Below, piece after piece: positions 34,091-44,000 of a stretch of DNA of 64,000 bases. The notes beneath the pieces are model-generated. The model made no database searches, was not told the origin of the DNA, and was given only the letters and a program-made list of their open reading frames with translations. The position numbers were made by a program, and so were the translations under genes. The DNA comes from Campylobacteraceae bacterium (GTDB lineage Bacteria > Campylobacterota > Campylobacteria > Campylobacterales > Sulfurospirillaceae): contig JALUBH010000011.1 of NCBI GenBank assembly GCA_027050775.1, positions 1 to 64,000 on the forward strand, in the 5' to 3' direction. Numbering within the stretch: position 1 is the first letter of the stretch; each line of letters begins with the position of its first letter.

Positions 34091-35308
34091 TTATTGAAAT
34101 CGAACAACTATTATATTGTTGCCCTTGTCTTTTACCTGAATTTTAAATCCAACAGCATCAGCCATATCATAGAGATCGAAAGCTAAATCATCTGTATCTA
34201 TCTCACTGTTTGTTCCAAAATTATAAACCTGTTCAAAATCTTTACTCTCAGCTGAATTTCTCCTCGGTCTTGCACCTAATTTTTTTATGACATCTTTGAC
34301 TATTTTTATCTTATTTCTATTTTTAGAATCATAAGTAACACCACTAATAATCACAGTATAGAAGTATTTATATTTTTTTACTTTTGATATTTTTTTGACT
34401 CTTGTTTTCTTTCTAATGCTTTTTAAAATATTATTTGTAATCTCTCTACTAGCTATACCCGCAGCTTTTCTATAGAGCTTAAATTTTAACTGCTCTTTAG
34501 TTGCTCCAAAACTCTCTATATCTTCAGAACGAATAGCATTATCAACTCTACCTGTTTGGGTATTTAGCATATTCATTCTATATATCAAAGAACCGTTAAG
34601 ATTGCCATAACTATCTTTACCTGTAATATGAAATTTAAGATTTGTTAATTTAAAGAGATAGTTTACGCTTTTATTATTTTTACACTCCTGCAATTTTTGC
34701 TTTATCGCCACTAAAGCACTTCTGTAAGCGGAACCTTTGGCTTTGTATTTTCTGTATTCTCTCTGTATAAAGGCACATTTATTTCCTCTAGTACCTACTT
34801 GCGTACCTTTCTTTACGATTCTCAAGGAATTGCCATTGTCATTTATACTTCCTTGAAGGTTTGTTATAAAATCACGACTTAAGTCATTGTTTACATCATC
34901 TATAAGCACTATGTCTAAATTTTCAACACCATTTCTGCCCATAGTTGTGCTGCTATTTGATTTTTCAGCAACGATAGCTTTTATCTGCTCAAGATTTAAG
35001 TTTGCCAAAACCAAACATTCATAACCGTCTTCACCTAAATTGTTACATCTTGCTCTAGGATTTCTAAAATATGTTTTTTGAAATTCTATAAAATCTTTAT
35101 TCATATCTTCCTTAAAAGACTCTTTCACATTACCGACATAGCTACTTGCACCCATAACCTTATCTAGCGCTTGTTGGAAAATAACCCAATACGCATCTTG
35201 TATAGCCTCTTGCCTTGTAGGAGCTTGTTCTACCGCCTTCATTCTCACCATATTAGCACTCAGCACCATAGACAACATAAATAATACTGCCACTATTTTT
35301 TTCACCAT
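34091..35308 (-). CDS. Exported protein with LPP20/FlgT-like N-terminus
   Basis: Protein of 405 residues: signal peptide about 1-17, then EQAPTRQEAIQDAYWVIFQQALDKVMGASSYVG, the TRxxAIxDAxxxAxxQxxG motif shared with LPP20 and FlgT N-terminal domains and with the 690-residue protein of this locus. A middle domain (about 125-270) has IVLIDDVNNDLSRDFI and YLFKLTNLKFHITGKDSYGNLNGSLIYRMNML, as in CsgG-like proteins. A basic C-terminal domain follows (KKTRVKKISKVKKYKYFYTVIISG). Function unknown; likely periplasmic. Confidence 0.65.
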   Translation of the reverse strand: MVKKIVAVLFMLSMVLSANMVRMKAVEQAPTRQEAIQDAYWVIFQQALDKVMGASSYVGNVKESFKEDMNKDFIEFQKTYFRNPRARCNNLGEDGYECLVLANLNLEQIKAIVAEKSNSSTTMGRNGVENLDIVLIDDVNNDLSRDFITNLQGSINDNGNSLRIVKKGTQVGTRGNKCAFIQREYRKYKAKGSAYRSALVAIKQKLQECKNNKSVNYLFKLTNLKFHITGKDSYGNLNGSLIYRMNMLNTQTGRVDNAIRSEDIESFGATKEQLKFKLYRKAAGIASREITNNILKSIRKKTRVKKISKVKKYKYFYTVIISGVTYDSKNRNKIKIVKDVIKKLGARPRRNSAESKDFEQVYNFGTNSEIDTDDLAFDLYDMADAVGFKIQVKDKGNNIIVVRFQ

Positions 35309-35312
35309 TTAT

Positions 35313-36656
35313 CTACTCCTTGCAAAATCCTTGATAGTCAAAATCAAGTCTATCTTTTCTCTGTTTTACTATATTTAAAATTATATCTCTTAATTTAGGT
35401 ACCATTTCTTCTATGGATTTTCTAAGTGTTTTTGTTATTTTATTTTTTTGAACATAACTCAATTTATTGACTATATTGTATCCAAAACTTGCCTGACCTA
35501 CTGCCATCTTTTTCTTTTTAATGATGTCTGACGGCAAACTCATACCATCTATCTTTTTTTTACCCTCTATAGATAAAACAACTCTTGATGCTATGCTTGA
35601 TTTTATATATCTTCCGCTATTCACATCCTCTTTTTTTACAAGTTTATCATATAGTTCGCTCACAATAGCTTCTATAAAATAGCCATTTACAAAGATAGTA
35701 GAACCACCATTTTTAACGGATGAACAGGTTTTTTTTAATTTTCTGATTAAAACTTCAGAGTCATTATCCGCATTTGTGTTAATGAATACGCTATTTATTC
35801 GCCTCAGATAATCTTTCCAATTTTTAAATATTCTTTTATTTAGCGTATCCGGATATAAGAGAACTACATCGTCTAGCCTTTTGTCTGCTCTAATATCTTT
35901 TATAAGAGCCTCTTGCAGGATTGATAAAATCTGCTCTTTTGCACGATTTTTATCTCCAAAGACTTTTAAGGCTAAGTTTTTTGCATTTTTACCAATTACT
36001 ATTTTACTTATAGAAAAATATATATCATCACTTGTAAAACTTTTGACTTTTTTTGAGTGCCTGTCTGCTATGATTGCATCTATAAGATCGCCCAAAGCTT
36101 TCTTATAAAAATTCCTATATCCTTCTTGTAATTTTTTCTCTCTATTATCTGTTGGCTGTATACCTAAAAGACCTGTGGTTGTGATGCCATTTGTATATCT
36201 TACTTCAAAATTACTATGCAGATCTGCACGATTTGACTCTTCTCCAATCTGAACAAATGTTAAATTAAGCGTGATATAAACAAGCTCCTGACCACTTGCC
36301 AAAGTTGTAGAGTTTTCAAATGTATTAATGTTAAAAAAACCTATTTTTTTATCAACATCATTAGATTGTAGTACAATTTTTTTATAATTTTTATCAAATC
36401 TATTTTTTAAGATTATATTAAACTTATTAGCACCTATCCTATCCTTATAATCATTTTTTAAGAGTTTTTCCGTAAATTTACTTAAACCCCAACCATCATC
36501 TTTAGAAGATAACAGGTTAGGGGCAACTAAGTTTTTTTCTAGGTTAGGAGATTTTTCATTATATGTGCCTATGAAAAGAGTTGGCATATTGCCTGCCAAA
36601 AGAGTACCGCCTAATAAAAAAAATAGATACAGCACTAGCTTTTGGAATTTTTTCAT
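35313..36656 (-). CDS. Exported protein of unknown family
   Basis: Protein of 447 residues with a signal peptide (about 1-21, cut after LLAG). The predicted structure is mixed alpha/beta, with Asn/Asp-rich loops and long Lys-rich helices in the second half (SIEEMVPKLRDIILNIVKQRKDRLDF). The segment ELVYITLNLTFVQIGEESNRADLHSNFEVRYTNGITT looks like a beta domain. I do not recognise a family. The 4-bp gap to the next gene makes it part of the operon. Confidence 0.6.
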   Translation of the reverse strand: MKKFQKLVLYLFFLLGGTLLAGNMPTLFIGTYNEKSPNLEKNLVAPNLLSSKDDGWGLSKFTEKLLKNDYKDRIGANKFNIILKNRFDKNYKKIVLQSNDVDKKIGFFNINTFENSTTLASGQELVYITLNLTFVQIGEESNRADLHSNFEVRYTNGITTTGLLGIQPTDNREKKLQEGYRNFYKKALGDLIDAIIADRHSKKVKSFTSDDIYFSISKIVIGKNAKNLALKVFGDKNRAKEQILSILQEALIKDIRADKRLDDVVLLYPDTLNKRIFKNWKDYLRRINSVFINTNADNDSEVLIRKLKKTCSSVKNGGSTIFVNGYFIEAIVSELYDKLVKKEDVNSGRYIKSSIASRVVLSIEGKKKIDGMSLPSDIIKKKKMAVGQASFGYNIVNKLSYVQKNKITKTLRKSIEEMVPKLRDIILNIVKQRKDRLDFDYQGFCKE

Positions 36657-36668
36657 ATTATGTTAAGC

Positions 36669-37514
36669 TTACGAATCTAGTCCATTAAGTTCAGCTTCTG
36701 CTTCGGATGCAATCTTTTTATCTGTTTTTATAGCTTTGTTAGCAGCTCTTTTAGCTATATTTTTATCAACTTTTCCGTTGTAAAGTGGACTTGTCGCCAA
36801 TGATGTCAGTGTAGGCAAAACGGAGATTGTTGTTTTTAATTGAGAAGCGACCGTAACCAAATCTTTAACATGCTGTAACCCCCAAACTATATCATCCTTT
36901 GCAAACTCTAAAATCTCTTTATCCCAGCCTAAAACCATATAGCCCATGATAGGAGTTGCTATAGCCAGCTTACCCATTGCTGCACTATATTTTGCTCTAT
37001 CTTTAACTTTAGCTTTGCCTATCAACTTTAATAATTTAGTATTATCCTCCACTACGCTATCTCTATATTCTGCCTCTTTGAGAGATTTCTTTTTATGAGC
37101 AATCTCTTCTTGAAGCGTTTGAATCTCTTTTGTTTGAGATACTGATGCCAAGATATCTTCATTTGCATTTGCTATATTTTTTTCAAAACCACCCGTAATT
37201 GTTTTGAGATATTTGAGTCTATTGTCCGCCTCACAAGTATTTGTTAGCGGTGTTGGAATTTGTATATTTTTAGCACCGGCAACACTCTTCAGAGCCGATT
37301 CTATAGCGAGGGATAAAACTTTTTTAGTAACCATTTGGGTTAAGCTTGTGCTACCGCCTGACATTCTTGGAATACAGCGCTTATTTACCTTGGCAGAACC
37401 ATTACTAGCAGTAGAGCTTGTGCTAGCTCCTGTTACAGCACCCACAATGCTACTAAAACCAAAAGCACTTAACATTACCACACTTGACGCACTTAATACT
37501 ATTTTTTTTATCAT
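36669..37514 (-). CDS. Exported Ser/Thr- and Ala-rich protein with coiled coil
   Basis: Protein of 281 residues: signal peptide about 1-22, a low-complexity Ser/Thr/Gly stretch (TGASTSSTASNGSAK), four cysteines (KRCIP, NTCEAD and others), a coiled-coil segment (TKEIQTLQEEIAHKKKSLKEAEYRD) and a hydrophobic ATPIMGYMVLGW. First gene of the leftward operon; ATG 37514 is preferred over the longer frame because AAGGG lies directly before it. Family unknown. Confidence 0.62.
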   Translation of the reverse strand: MIKKIVLSASSVVMLSAFGFSSIVGAVTGASTSSTASNGSAKVNKRCIPRMSGGSTSLTQMVTKKVLSLAIESALKSVAGAKNIQIPTPLTNTCEADNRLKYLKTITGGFEKNIANANEDILASVSQTKEIQTLQEEIAHKKKSLKEAEYRDSVVEDNTKLLKLIGKAKVKDRAKYSAAMGKLAIATPIMGYMVLGWDKEILEFAKDDIVWGLQHVKDLVTVASQLKTTISVLPTLTSLATSPLYNGKVDKNIAKRAANKAIKTDKKIASEAEAELNGLDS

Positions 37515-37589
37515 TTTTTCCCTTACAGATAATTTTAATTTATAAAATGATACAATTTTTAAACTTAAATTTTTCACAAAGGACAATAG
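37515..37589. promoter_or_regulatory. Divergent promoter gap of the secreted-protein locus
   Basis: 75 bp between the leftward nine-gene operon and the rightward two-gene operon, very AT-rich, with TATAAA/TACAAT-type -10 candidates. Both sides start with a signal-peptide protein, so the locus is probably switched on as one. Confidence 0.5.
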
Positions 37590-38957
37590 ATGAAGAAAAG
37601 ATTAATTTTTTCCATACTAGCTGCAACTTTATTACAAACAGTTATTTTTGCAAAAAGTATTGAAATTAAACAAAAAGATGTAACAGAAATAAATAAATAT
37701 GCACAGAGTGCTTCACCTATTGATATCGACGACCAGATAGAAAATCAAATTCAAAAATATGCACAAAAACATGATTTTGAATTTGGGGTTGATACAAAAA
37801 GGGGTAAATATTTTATATATGACATAGAATCTGTTGCTCTTAAACCAACAGATCCTGATTTTGTCAAAAGTTTATCTGTAGCTTACGAAAAAGCTTTCTT
37901 TAACGCACAAGAAGAATTTGTCATGGATATATTTGGCAGAACAGTCAATGCAAAAAAGATAAGTCTATTTGCAAATAACTCAACCGACGCAAAAGAGTTT
38001 GCATCAGATAAAATTGACAATCGAGGAGTGATGGCTAAAATAGGAAGAATTTTCGACAAAACCCTCTCTCTAACCGAAAAATCACTAGACAATGCCCTTG
38101 TCAAGCTAGGAGTCAACCCATCCAACATAGAAAAATTAAGCAGAAAAGAGAAAAATACATTATTCAAAAATAAATTTATAGCACAAACTATGAAAGAAGC
38201 TTTTGGAAGTGTGGCTGGATTCATTCCAATTAAAACTTTTGTGGGAAAAGATACACGAGGTCAATATGCAGTTGGCGTTATCGCGATGAGAAGCGATAAA
38301 ACGTCACAAGTTGCAAAAGATATATCAAGGCAAAGATACACAAATATACAGGGGCGAGGCAGAAGTATAAAAGATATGGTGCCTAGTGACAAAAAAGAGT
38401 TATTAAACGAATTTGGATTAAGATTAGTCTTTGACGCAACAGGAAAACCGGCACTCATCTCATATGCCCAATGGGGATTTAATGCCAAGGGGTTAGGCTC
38501 TTATATGAAAAATCAAGCTAAAAAGAATGCAAAATCTATGGCTCAAGATATGGCTGACTCTTTTATATCAGATTTCGTAAATGGCAATCTACAAGTATCA
38601 TCTCAGAGTGAACACGGGGAGATAATCAAAAGAGTCCTTGAGAGGGAGGGCGGAGCAGATGGAATGGTTACAGATAGAACAATTAAAACCATATTGGACA
38701 AAATCAATAAAAATGCAAAACTAAAATCATCCATGGAATTAGCAGGGATAAGTACAGTAAGAAAATGGTCAACAACAAATAAATTTGGACTGTATGTTGC
38801 AGGCGTTGTAAGAAAATGGACATTTAGCGGATTAAATGAAGCCAAGTCTGTACAAGAAGGCAGAAGAATAACCACAGGAGAAAAACGCGAGAAGAAGAGA
38901 AGCTACTCAAACAGCATAAATGGAAGTGCAGAATACAATACTGTAAACGATTTCTAA
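37590..38957 (+). CDS. Exported DUF6844/LPP20-like protein
   Basis: Protein of 455 residues with a signal peptide (about 1-21). SLSVAYEKAFFNAQEEFVMDIFGRTV (about 92-117) and the later YAVGVIAMRSDKTSQVAKDI and FGLYVAGVVRKWTF resemble the repeated LPP20-like folds of DUF6844 proteins, which occur near CsgG-like genes. The C-terminus is basic and Ser/Asn-rich (KREKKRSYSNSINGS). It starts behind AAAGGACAATAG, and the 690-residue gene follows after 17 bp. Role unknown. Confidence 0.62.
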   Translation: MKKRLIFSILAATLLQTVIFAKSIEIKQKDVTEINKYAQSASPIDIDDQIENQIQKYAQKHDFEFGVDTKRGKYFIYDIESVALKPTDPDFVKSLSVAYEKAFFNAQEEFVMDIFGRTVNAKKISLFANNSTDAKEFASDKIDNRGVMAKIGRIFDKTLSLTEKSLDNALVKLGVNPSNIEKLSRKEKNTLFKNKFIAQTMKEAFGSVAGFIPIKTFVGKDTRGQYAVGVIAMRSDKTSQVAKDISRQRYTNIQGRGRSIKDMVPSDKKELLNEFGLRLVFDATGKPALISYAQWGFNAKGLGSYMKNQAKKNAKSMAQDMADSFISDFVNGNLQVSSQSEHGEIIKRVLEREGGADGMVTDRTIKTILDKINKNAKLKSSMELAGISTVRKWSTTNKFGLYVAGVVRKWTFSGLNEAKSVQEGRRITTGEKREKKRSYSNSINGSAEYNTVNDF

Positions 38958-38974
38958 TTAAAAAGGGCAAATAG

Positions 38975-41047
38975 ATGTTTTTAAAATTATTTTTAACAGT
39001 TATATCCATCTCAGTTATTCTATTCTCCAGTGAAGGCACAAGAATCGAAAAAACAACACAAGTTAATGGATATGGAATGACGAGAAGTGCCGCTATAGAA
39101 GATGCCTTAATAGAAGCAGTAAAGCAAAAAAATGGAGCTTATATAGCATCTGTAAAGCAGAGTTTTAGTGCATACTCCCAAAATTCTATCTCTCTAAACG
39201 GTACAAATGTCAATATTACAAAAGCCAATGACGCTATGGTGCAACAGATAAGAGTGGCAACAAAGGGATATATAGACAGTTATGATATAGACGATATCAC
39301 AAAGCGCAATGATGGCTACAAAGCCACCATCGATATTCATACGATAGAGTATAAAACACCGGGATATAGTGCCAACAATAGGCGAAAAATCGTAATTGTA
39401 CCTACATACACAGAAAATATAGTTTTTCGAGTTTTAAATCATCTAAAAAGCATGAAAGATGTTAGTTATAATCTCACTCAATATCTTATAGATTCTATCA
39501 CACAAACAAGAAAATTTTCAGTTCTTGATAGAGCTAACAAAAAAGCATACACGGATGAAGCAAGAGTAATCCTCTCTCCCGATGCAGACAAAGATGAGAT
39601 TTTAAAACTCGGCAAGGTTCTAGGAACTGACTACTTAGTAGTGTCAACAATCAAAGAATTTAAAATCATCAATAAAAAAACAATGATTCGCTCAATCGGA
39701 CAAGAGGTTAGTAAGCTTAAAGTTTATGCTGTTGTTCACTACCAAATATTAACCATGGCGACTAGACAAATCAAGTGGTCAAATACACTAAATTTTGAAT
39801 TTACACCAAAAGGCAAAAATGAACAACAAATTTTTTATAATGCTCTTAAAAAGATAAGCGCTGCTTTAACAACAGATATCATAAGCAACATTTATCCATT
39901 AAGAATCTCAAAAGTTTCATTAAATGGAGATGCTATCATAATGCAATCTACAAAGCTTGGAACAATCTACAATGTATATGCTCTCGGTGACAAGCTTTAT
40001 GACCCTTACACCAAGGAATTTCTAGGTTATGATGAAGTAAAAACAGGCAAAATCAAGATAGTAAGATCCCTTGCAAAAGTCTCTTACGGAAAAGTCATAG
40101 AGGGCGAGATACAACCAAATAGCATATGTAGAAAAGTTAAGAATATAGCTGAAAAAGACATAAAAGTACGTAAGAGAGAAGAGACCAGGATAGGCAACTA
40201 CGACAAAAGTTCATCTCTAAATAACAAAAAAAGTATCGTCATAAAATCCTTGAGTATTAGTAGCAAAATAGACAAATACAAATACAAATACATAAAAGAC
40301 GCCAACATAGAACTAAAAATCAAAGATCTTGTCAACAAATCAAAAGAGTATAGGGTTCTAACAAGAGATAAAGAGCAAGCACAAGCTATGATGGATGAAA
40401 ATGCCTTTGCAAAAAGTGATATCTCTGATAGCATGGATAAAAGCTCTATGACTTTTGCAAATACTGACTATCAACTACTACCAAAAGTAACAAAATTTAA
40501 AATCTACACAAGTTCAGTCAAGATTCCAGATATTGATGCTTATGATAATCGTGACTATATTAAAATGGAACTTAATGTGGTGGTCATCAACAGAAAAGGT
40601 GAAGTAATTTTTGAATCTACAAAATCTGGTACATACTCAAAAAGTTGGGGCAGCTCCAAGAAACTAAGAAGAAAAAGACCGTCTTATCGAAATGTAAGTA
40701 AATTAGCAAATAAAATAGTCGTAAAAGTTTTATATGACTTGCTAAATAAAAAAGCTCAACTTATGAACAACAAATTCATAACTGTTGTAGAAGTAGATAA
40801 AAGATCAATCTACCTCGACATGGGAAACAATAAAAATATCCATGAGGGCGATCTATTTCCTGTTTATAGAGAGCCTAAAATTAAAATTATAAAAAGAACA
40901 GGAAAGACAAGACTTAGCTATGGAGATAGGATTGCTACCGTTAGAATAAGTGGAGTCTATGAAGATGGAGCAGAGGCAGTGGTCGTAAGGGGTAAGATTT
41001 CCAACATAAAAGAAGGTGATGTACTAAGAGTAAAAAAGGCTAGATAA
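38975..41047 (+). CDS. FlgT/CsgG-like multidomain exported protein
   Basis: Protein of 690 residues with a signal peptide (about 1-18). Order of parts: a FlgT N-terminal/LPP20-like domain (GYGMTRSAAIEDALIEAVKQKNGA, about 30-110); a CsgG-like domain (KFSVLDRANKKAY ... LGKVLGTDYLVVSTIKEF, about 125-300); an SH3-like segment (about 305-375); a second alpha/beta domain; and a C-terminal SH3-like domain (IYLDMGNNKNIHEGDLFPVYRE ... ISNIKEGDVLRV) as in FlgT. FlgT builds the H-ring around the Vibrio motor, so this protein may form or brace a ring with the CsgG-like lipoproteins. Confidence 0.7.
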   Translation: MFLKLFLTVISISVILFSSEGTRIEKTTQVNGYGMTRSAAIEDALIEAVKQKNGAYIASVKQSFSAYSQNSISLNGTNVNITKANDAMVQQIRVATKGYIDSYDIDDITKRNDGYKATIDIHTIEYKTPGYSANNRRKIVIVPTYTENIVFRVLNHLKSMKDVSYNLTQYLIDSITQTRKFSVLDRANKKAYTDEARVILSPDADKDEILKLGKVLGTDYLVVSTIKEFKIINKKTMIRSIGQEVSKLKVYAVVHYQILTMATRQIKWSNTLNFEFTPKGKNEQQIFYNALKKISAALTTDIISNIYPLRISKVSLNGDAIIMQSTKLGTIYNVYALGDKLYDPYTKEFLGYDEVKTGKIKIVRSLAKVSYGKVIEGEIQPNSICRKVKNIAEKDIKVRKREETRIGNYDKSSSLNNKKSIVIKSLSISSKIDKYKYKYIKDANIELKIKDLVNKSKEYRVLTRDKEQAQAMMDENAFAKSDISDSMDKSSMTFANTDYQLLPKVTKFKIYTSSVKIPDIDAYDNRDYIKMELNVVVINRKGEVIFESTKSGTYSKSWGSSKKLRRKRPSYRNVSKLANKIVVKVLYDLLNKKAQLMNNKFITVVEVDKRSIYLDMGNNKNIHEGDLFPVYREPKIKIIKRTGKTRLSYGDRIATVRISGVYEDGAEAVVVRGKISNIKEGDVLRVKKAR

Positions 41048-41075
41048 TACCATCTAGCCCTATATATTATTTTAC

Positions 41076-44000
41076 CTAAAAATCCTTTGCGTAGAGTATG
41101 CTTACGCCCTCGCCGCTCTCTTTTACATCTACATCTATTCTTATAGATTTGCTTAGGCTGTATTGGACTATAATACTCGAAATTGTATCGTTTTTATATA
41201 TCACTCTTATCTTGTCATTTAAACTCGCACCCACTTCATAGCCAAATCTTTTGTCTTTACTACTTAGGATATTTAGAGTATCTATATTTATATGAGTAGT
41301 GTCTTGAAACATCTTTTTAAGTCCTGCTCCATATAGAAGCGTCCCCAAGGATATGGAGGTTTGAGAACCTTTCGAGCTTCCAAAAGCGCTGTTTGCGGGT
41401 TTTCCAAAGAGTATGTAGGACATGATATCGTTTTGACTCATAGTCGGATTTGATGCCAAGATCATCAGTGGAGACGAGAGAGTATTTGCTATATATACTT
41501 TGATCTTTACATTATCTTGTGCTTTGTACAGAAGATTTATATTTAGATATGGATTTATAGGGTTTGCACCTCTTAGGTAGATTTCACTTTTTGCTATCTC
41601 AAACTTTTTGCCGCCTCTTACTATCTCTCCATTTTTTATAGTAAGCATACCTAGATACTCTAGCGACCCTCCCTCTTCTTGAAAAATAGTAAAATCCGGT
41701 ATAAATCTCAATTTCAAGTCTTTTATTTCATAATTTATCGGGTTTTTAGATTCTATTTGTATATTTATATTTCGTTTGAGAGATCTGTTTTCATGGACAT
41801 TTTGGATGATGATTATATCCTCATCTGAGACATTATATCCCTTTTTAGGCTCTACTTTCACGACTCCTTTGAGCAATGTTATTTTGCCCTCTATATTTTG
41901 CTTCCCATCTGGGCTCAGACTCGCTGTTATATCGGCATTTGCTGTTACATTTCCTTCTTTACCCTCATATCTAAAATTTTTGCCCACAAGATGCAATACG
42001 CCCTCTTTTTTCAATGGATCCACAACTCCTTTAAGTAGGAGATTATCAAATATCCAAAACTCTTTAAACTCTATCTTGCCACTCTTGGTTAGGCTTATTT
42101 TCGAGGCTCTGTTTGAGTAGATATGGTGGTTTAAGATATAAAAACTATAACCGCTTATCAAGGCTTGTGTATTTTTAAAAGTAGACTCTACCCATAAATT
42201 TTTGCCTTCATATCTGTTTTGGTTATCAAGCACCACTTTATACCAAGGCATCTCAATCTTGCTTTTAAAGAGTATATCTTTTGTGATATCTAGCTTGGAT
42301 TTCAGATTTACTTTTGCATCTATATAGAAGTTTTTGTTAAACCCGCCAACCCCGACATCAAGCAAAAATTTTCTCAAAGAGGCAAGTTTTGCATTTATAT
42401 CTAGTGAGATTCCGCTTTTTTTATCGATTTTTCCGTTCAAGTTAAAATATCCCGTCGCTAGATTTCCCCATCCTCCCAACACATCTTTTTTTCTAAAGAG
42501 CGTGACATTTAACATCTTGGCATCTATGTTTAACACTCTGCTATCTTTATCACTATATATAGTAATCTTTGCAGGTGAAATCTTATCCACTCTATAATCT
42601 CGCCATAGTTTATACTCTTGATTTGGGTAAAATACCGTCTCAAAAAGTCTGCTTTTAAGATTTATATTATATTTTGATTTGAATCTTCCTGCCACACTTT
42701 GCGCAAAAAACTCTCCACTTAATTTTAAAGGAGAAATGTGCAAGACGGCATCCGTGTGCATATCTATCTTATCTTTTTTAAATATATCGGGAAAATTATC
42801 TAAAAAACCTAGAGTCGCCCCTTTTGCCGCGCCATATATACGAAAGCTCTTGTAGTCTCCTTTTATATCAAACTTATACAATCCTGCCTCTACATGTAGA
42901 GCTATTTTTTTGCTGTCTCCTTTTAGTGTTGTGTTTATATCGTTAAACGGAAGTTTTATCTTGGAGTGCAATATCTTTGAGGTTAGAGTTGAAGTAAAGT
43001 TACCTTTTGTTGTTAAAGCTCCTTTTTGGTTTACTTTAAACAGATATGTATCTTTTTTGATTTTGTATGTTGAACTAAAATCTATATTATCGGAATTAAA
43101 GAGGTATTTTAGTGTTAGGTTTATATCTTTTGCTTCAAACTCTTTTATATCTAGCTTGGATATATCTGTGTTTAGATTTATACCTTTTTTATCTGCTTTT
43201 AGTTTAGCCTTAAAGGGATAAGGATAGCTTTTTAAACGACTTAGATACTGTTTTTTAGGATATAGTTTTGCAAGTCCGGATAGTCTATTTTTATATAAAG
43301 AACCATCTAATTTTAGTTTTCCATATTTTGGTGATGCGATAGAGAGATTTAGGTTTTTTATGTTTACGTTGTCTTTGTAATTTATCTTTGAAGCAGTTGT
43401 GTTTATAAGAAACCGTTTGTTATTTTGCACTATATCCGCACTTAAATTTAAAGTCCCTTTGTTAAAATTGTAGCTGGTTTTATATATATTGTTCTGGTTT
43501 TTAAGTGAAATATTGCCATCAACTAAAAGTGGTGATAACTTTATCAAAGAGTCCATATCTATGTCTGATTTACCCTTTAAACCTAGAGTCGCCCCTTTTG
43601 CCGCGCCATATATACGAAAGCTCTTGTAGTCTCCTTTTATATCAAACTTATATAATCCTGCCTCTACATGTAGAGCTATTTTTTTGCTGTCTCCTTTTAG
43701 TGTTGTGTTTATATCGTTAAACGGTAGTTTTATCTTGGAGTGCAATATCTTTGAGGTTAGAGTTGAAGTAAAGTTACCTTTTGTTGTTAGAGCTCCTTTT
43801 TGTGTCATTTGAAATAAAAAGGCATCTTTTTTGATTTTGTATGTTGAACTAAAATCTATATTATCAGAATTAAAGAGGTATTTTAGTGTTAGATTTATAT
43901 CTTTTGCTTCAAACTCTTTTATATCTAGCTTGGATATATCTGTGTTTAGATTTATGCCTTTTTTATCTGCTTTTAGTTTAGCCTTAAAGGGATAAGGGTA

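Noticed and set aside
30191-41047. Classical curli (csg) operon
   Set aside because: CsgG-like proteins are present, but no CsgA/CsgB Gln-Asn repeats, CsgE, CsgF or CsgD homologue could be recognised.
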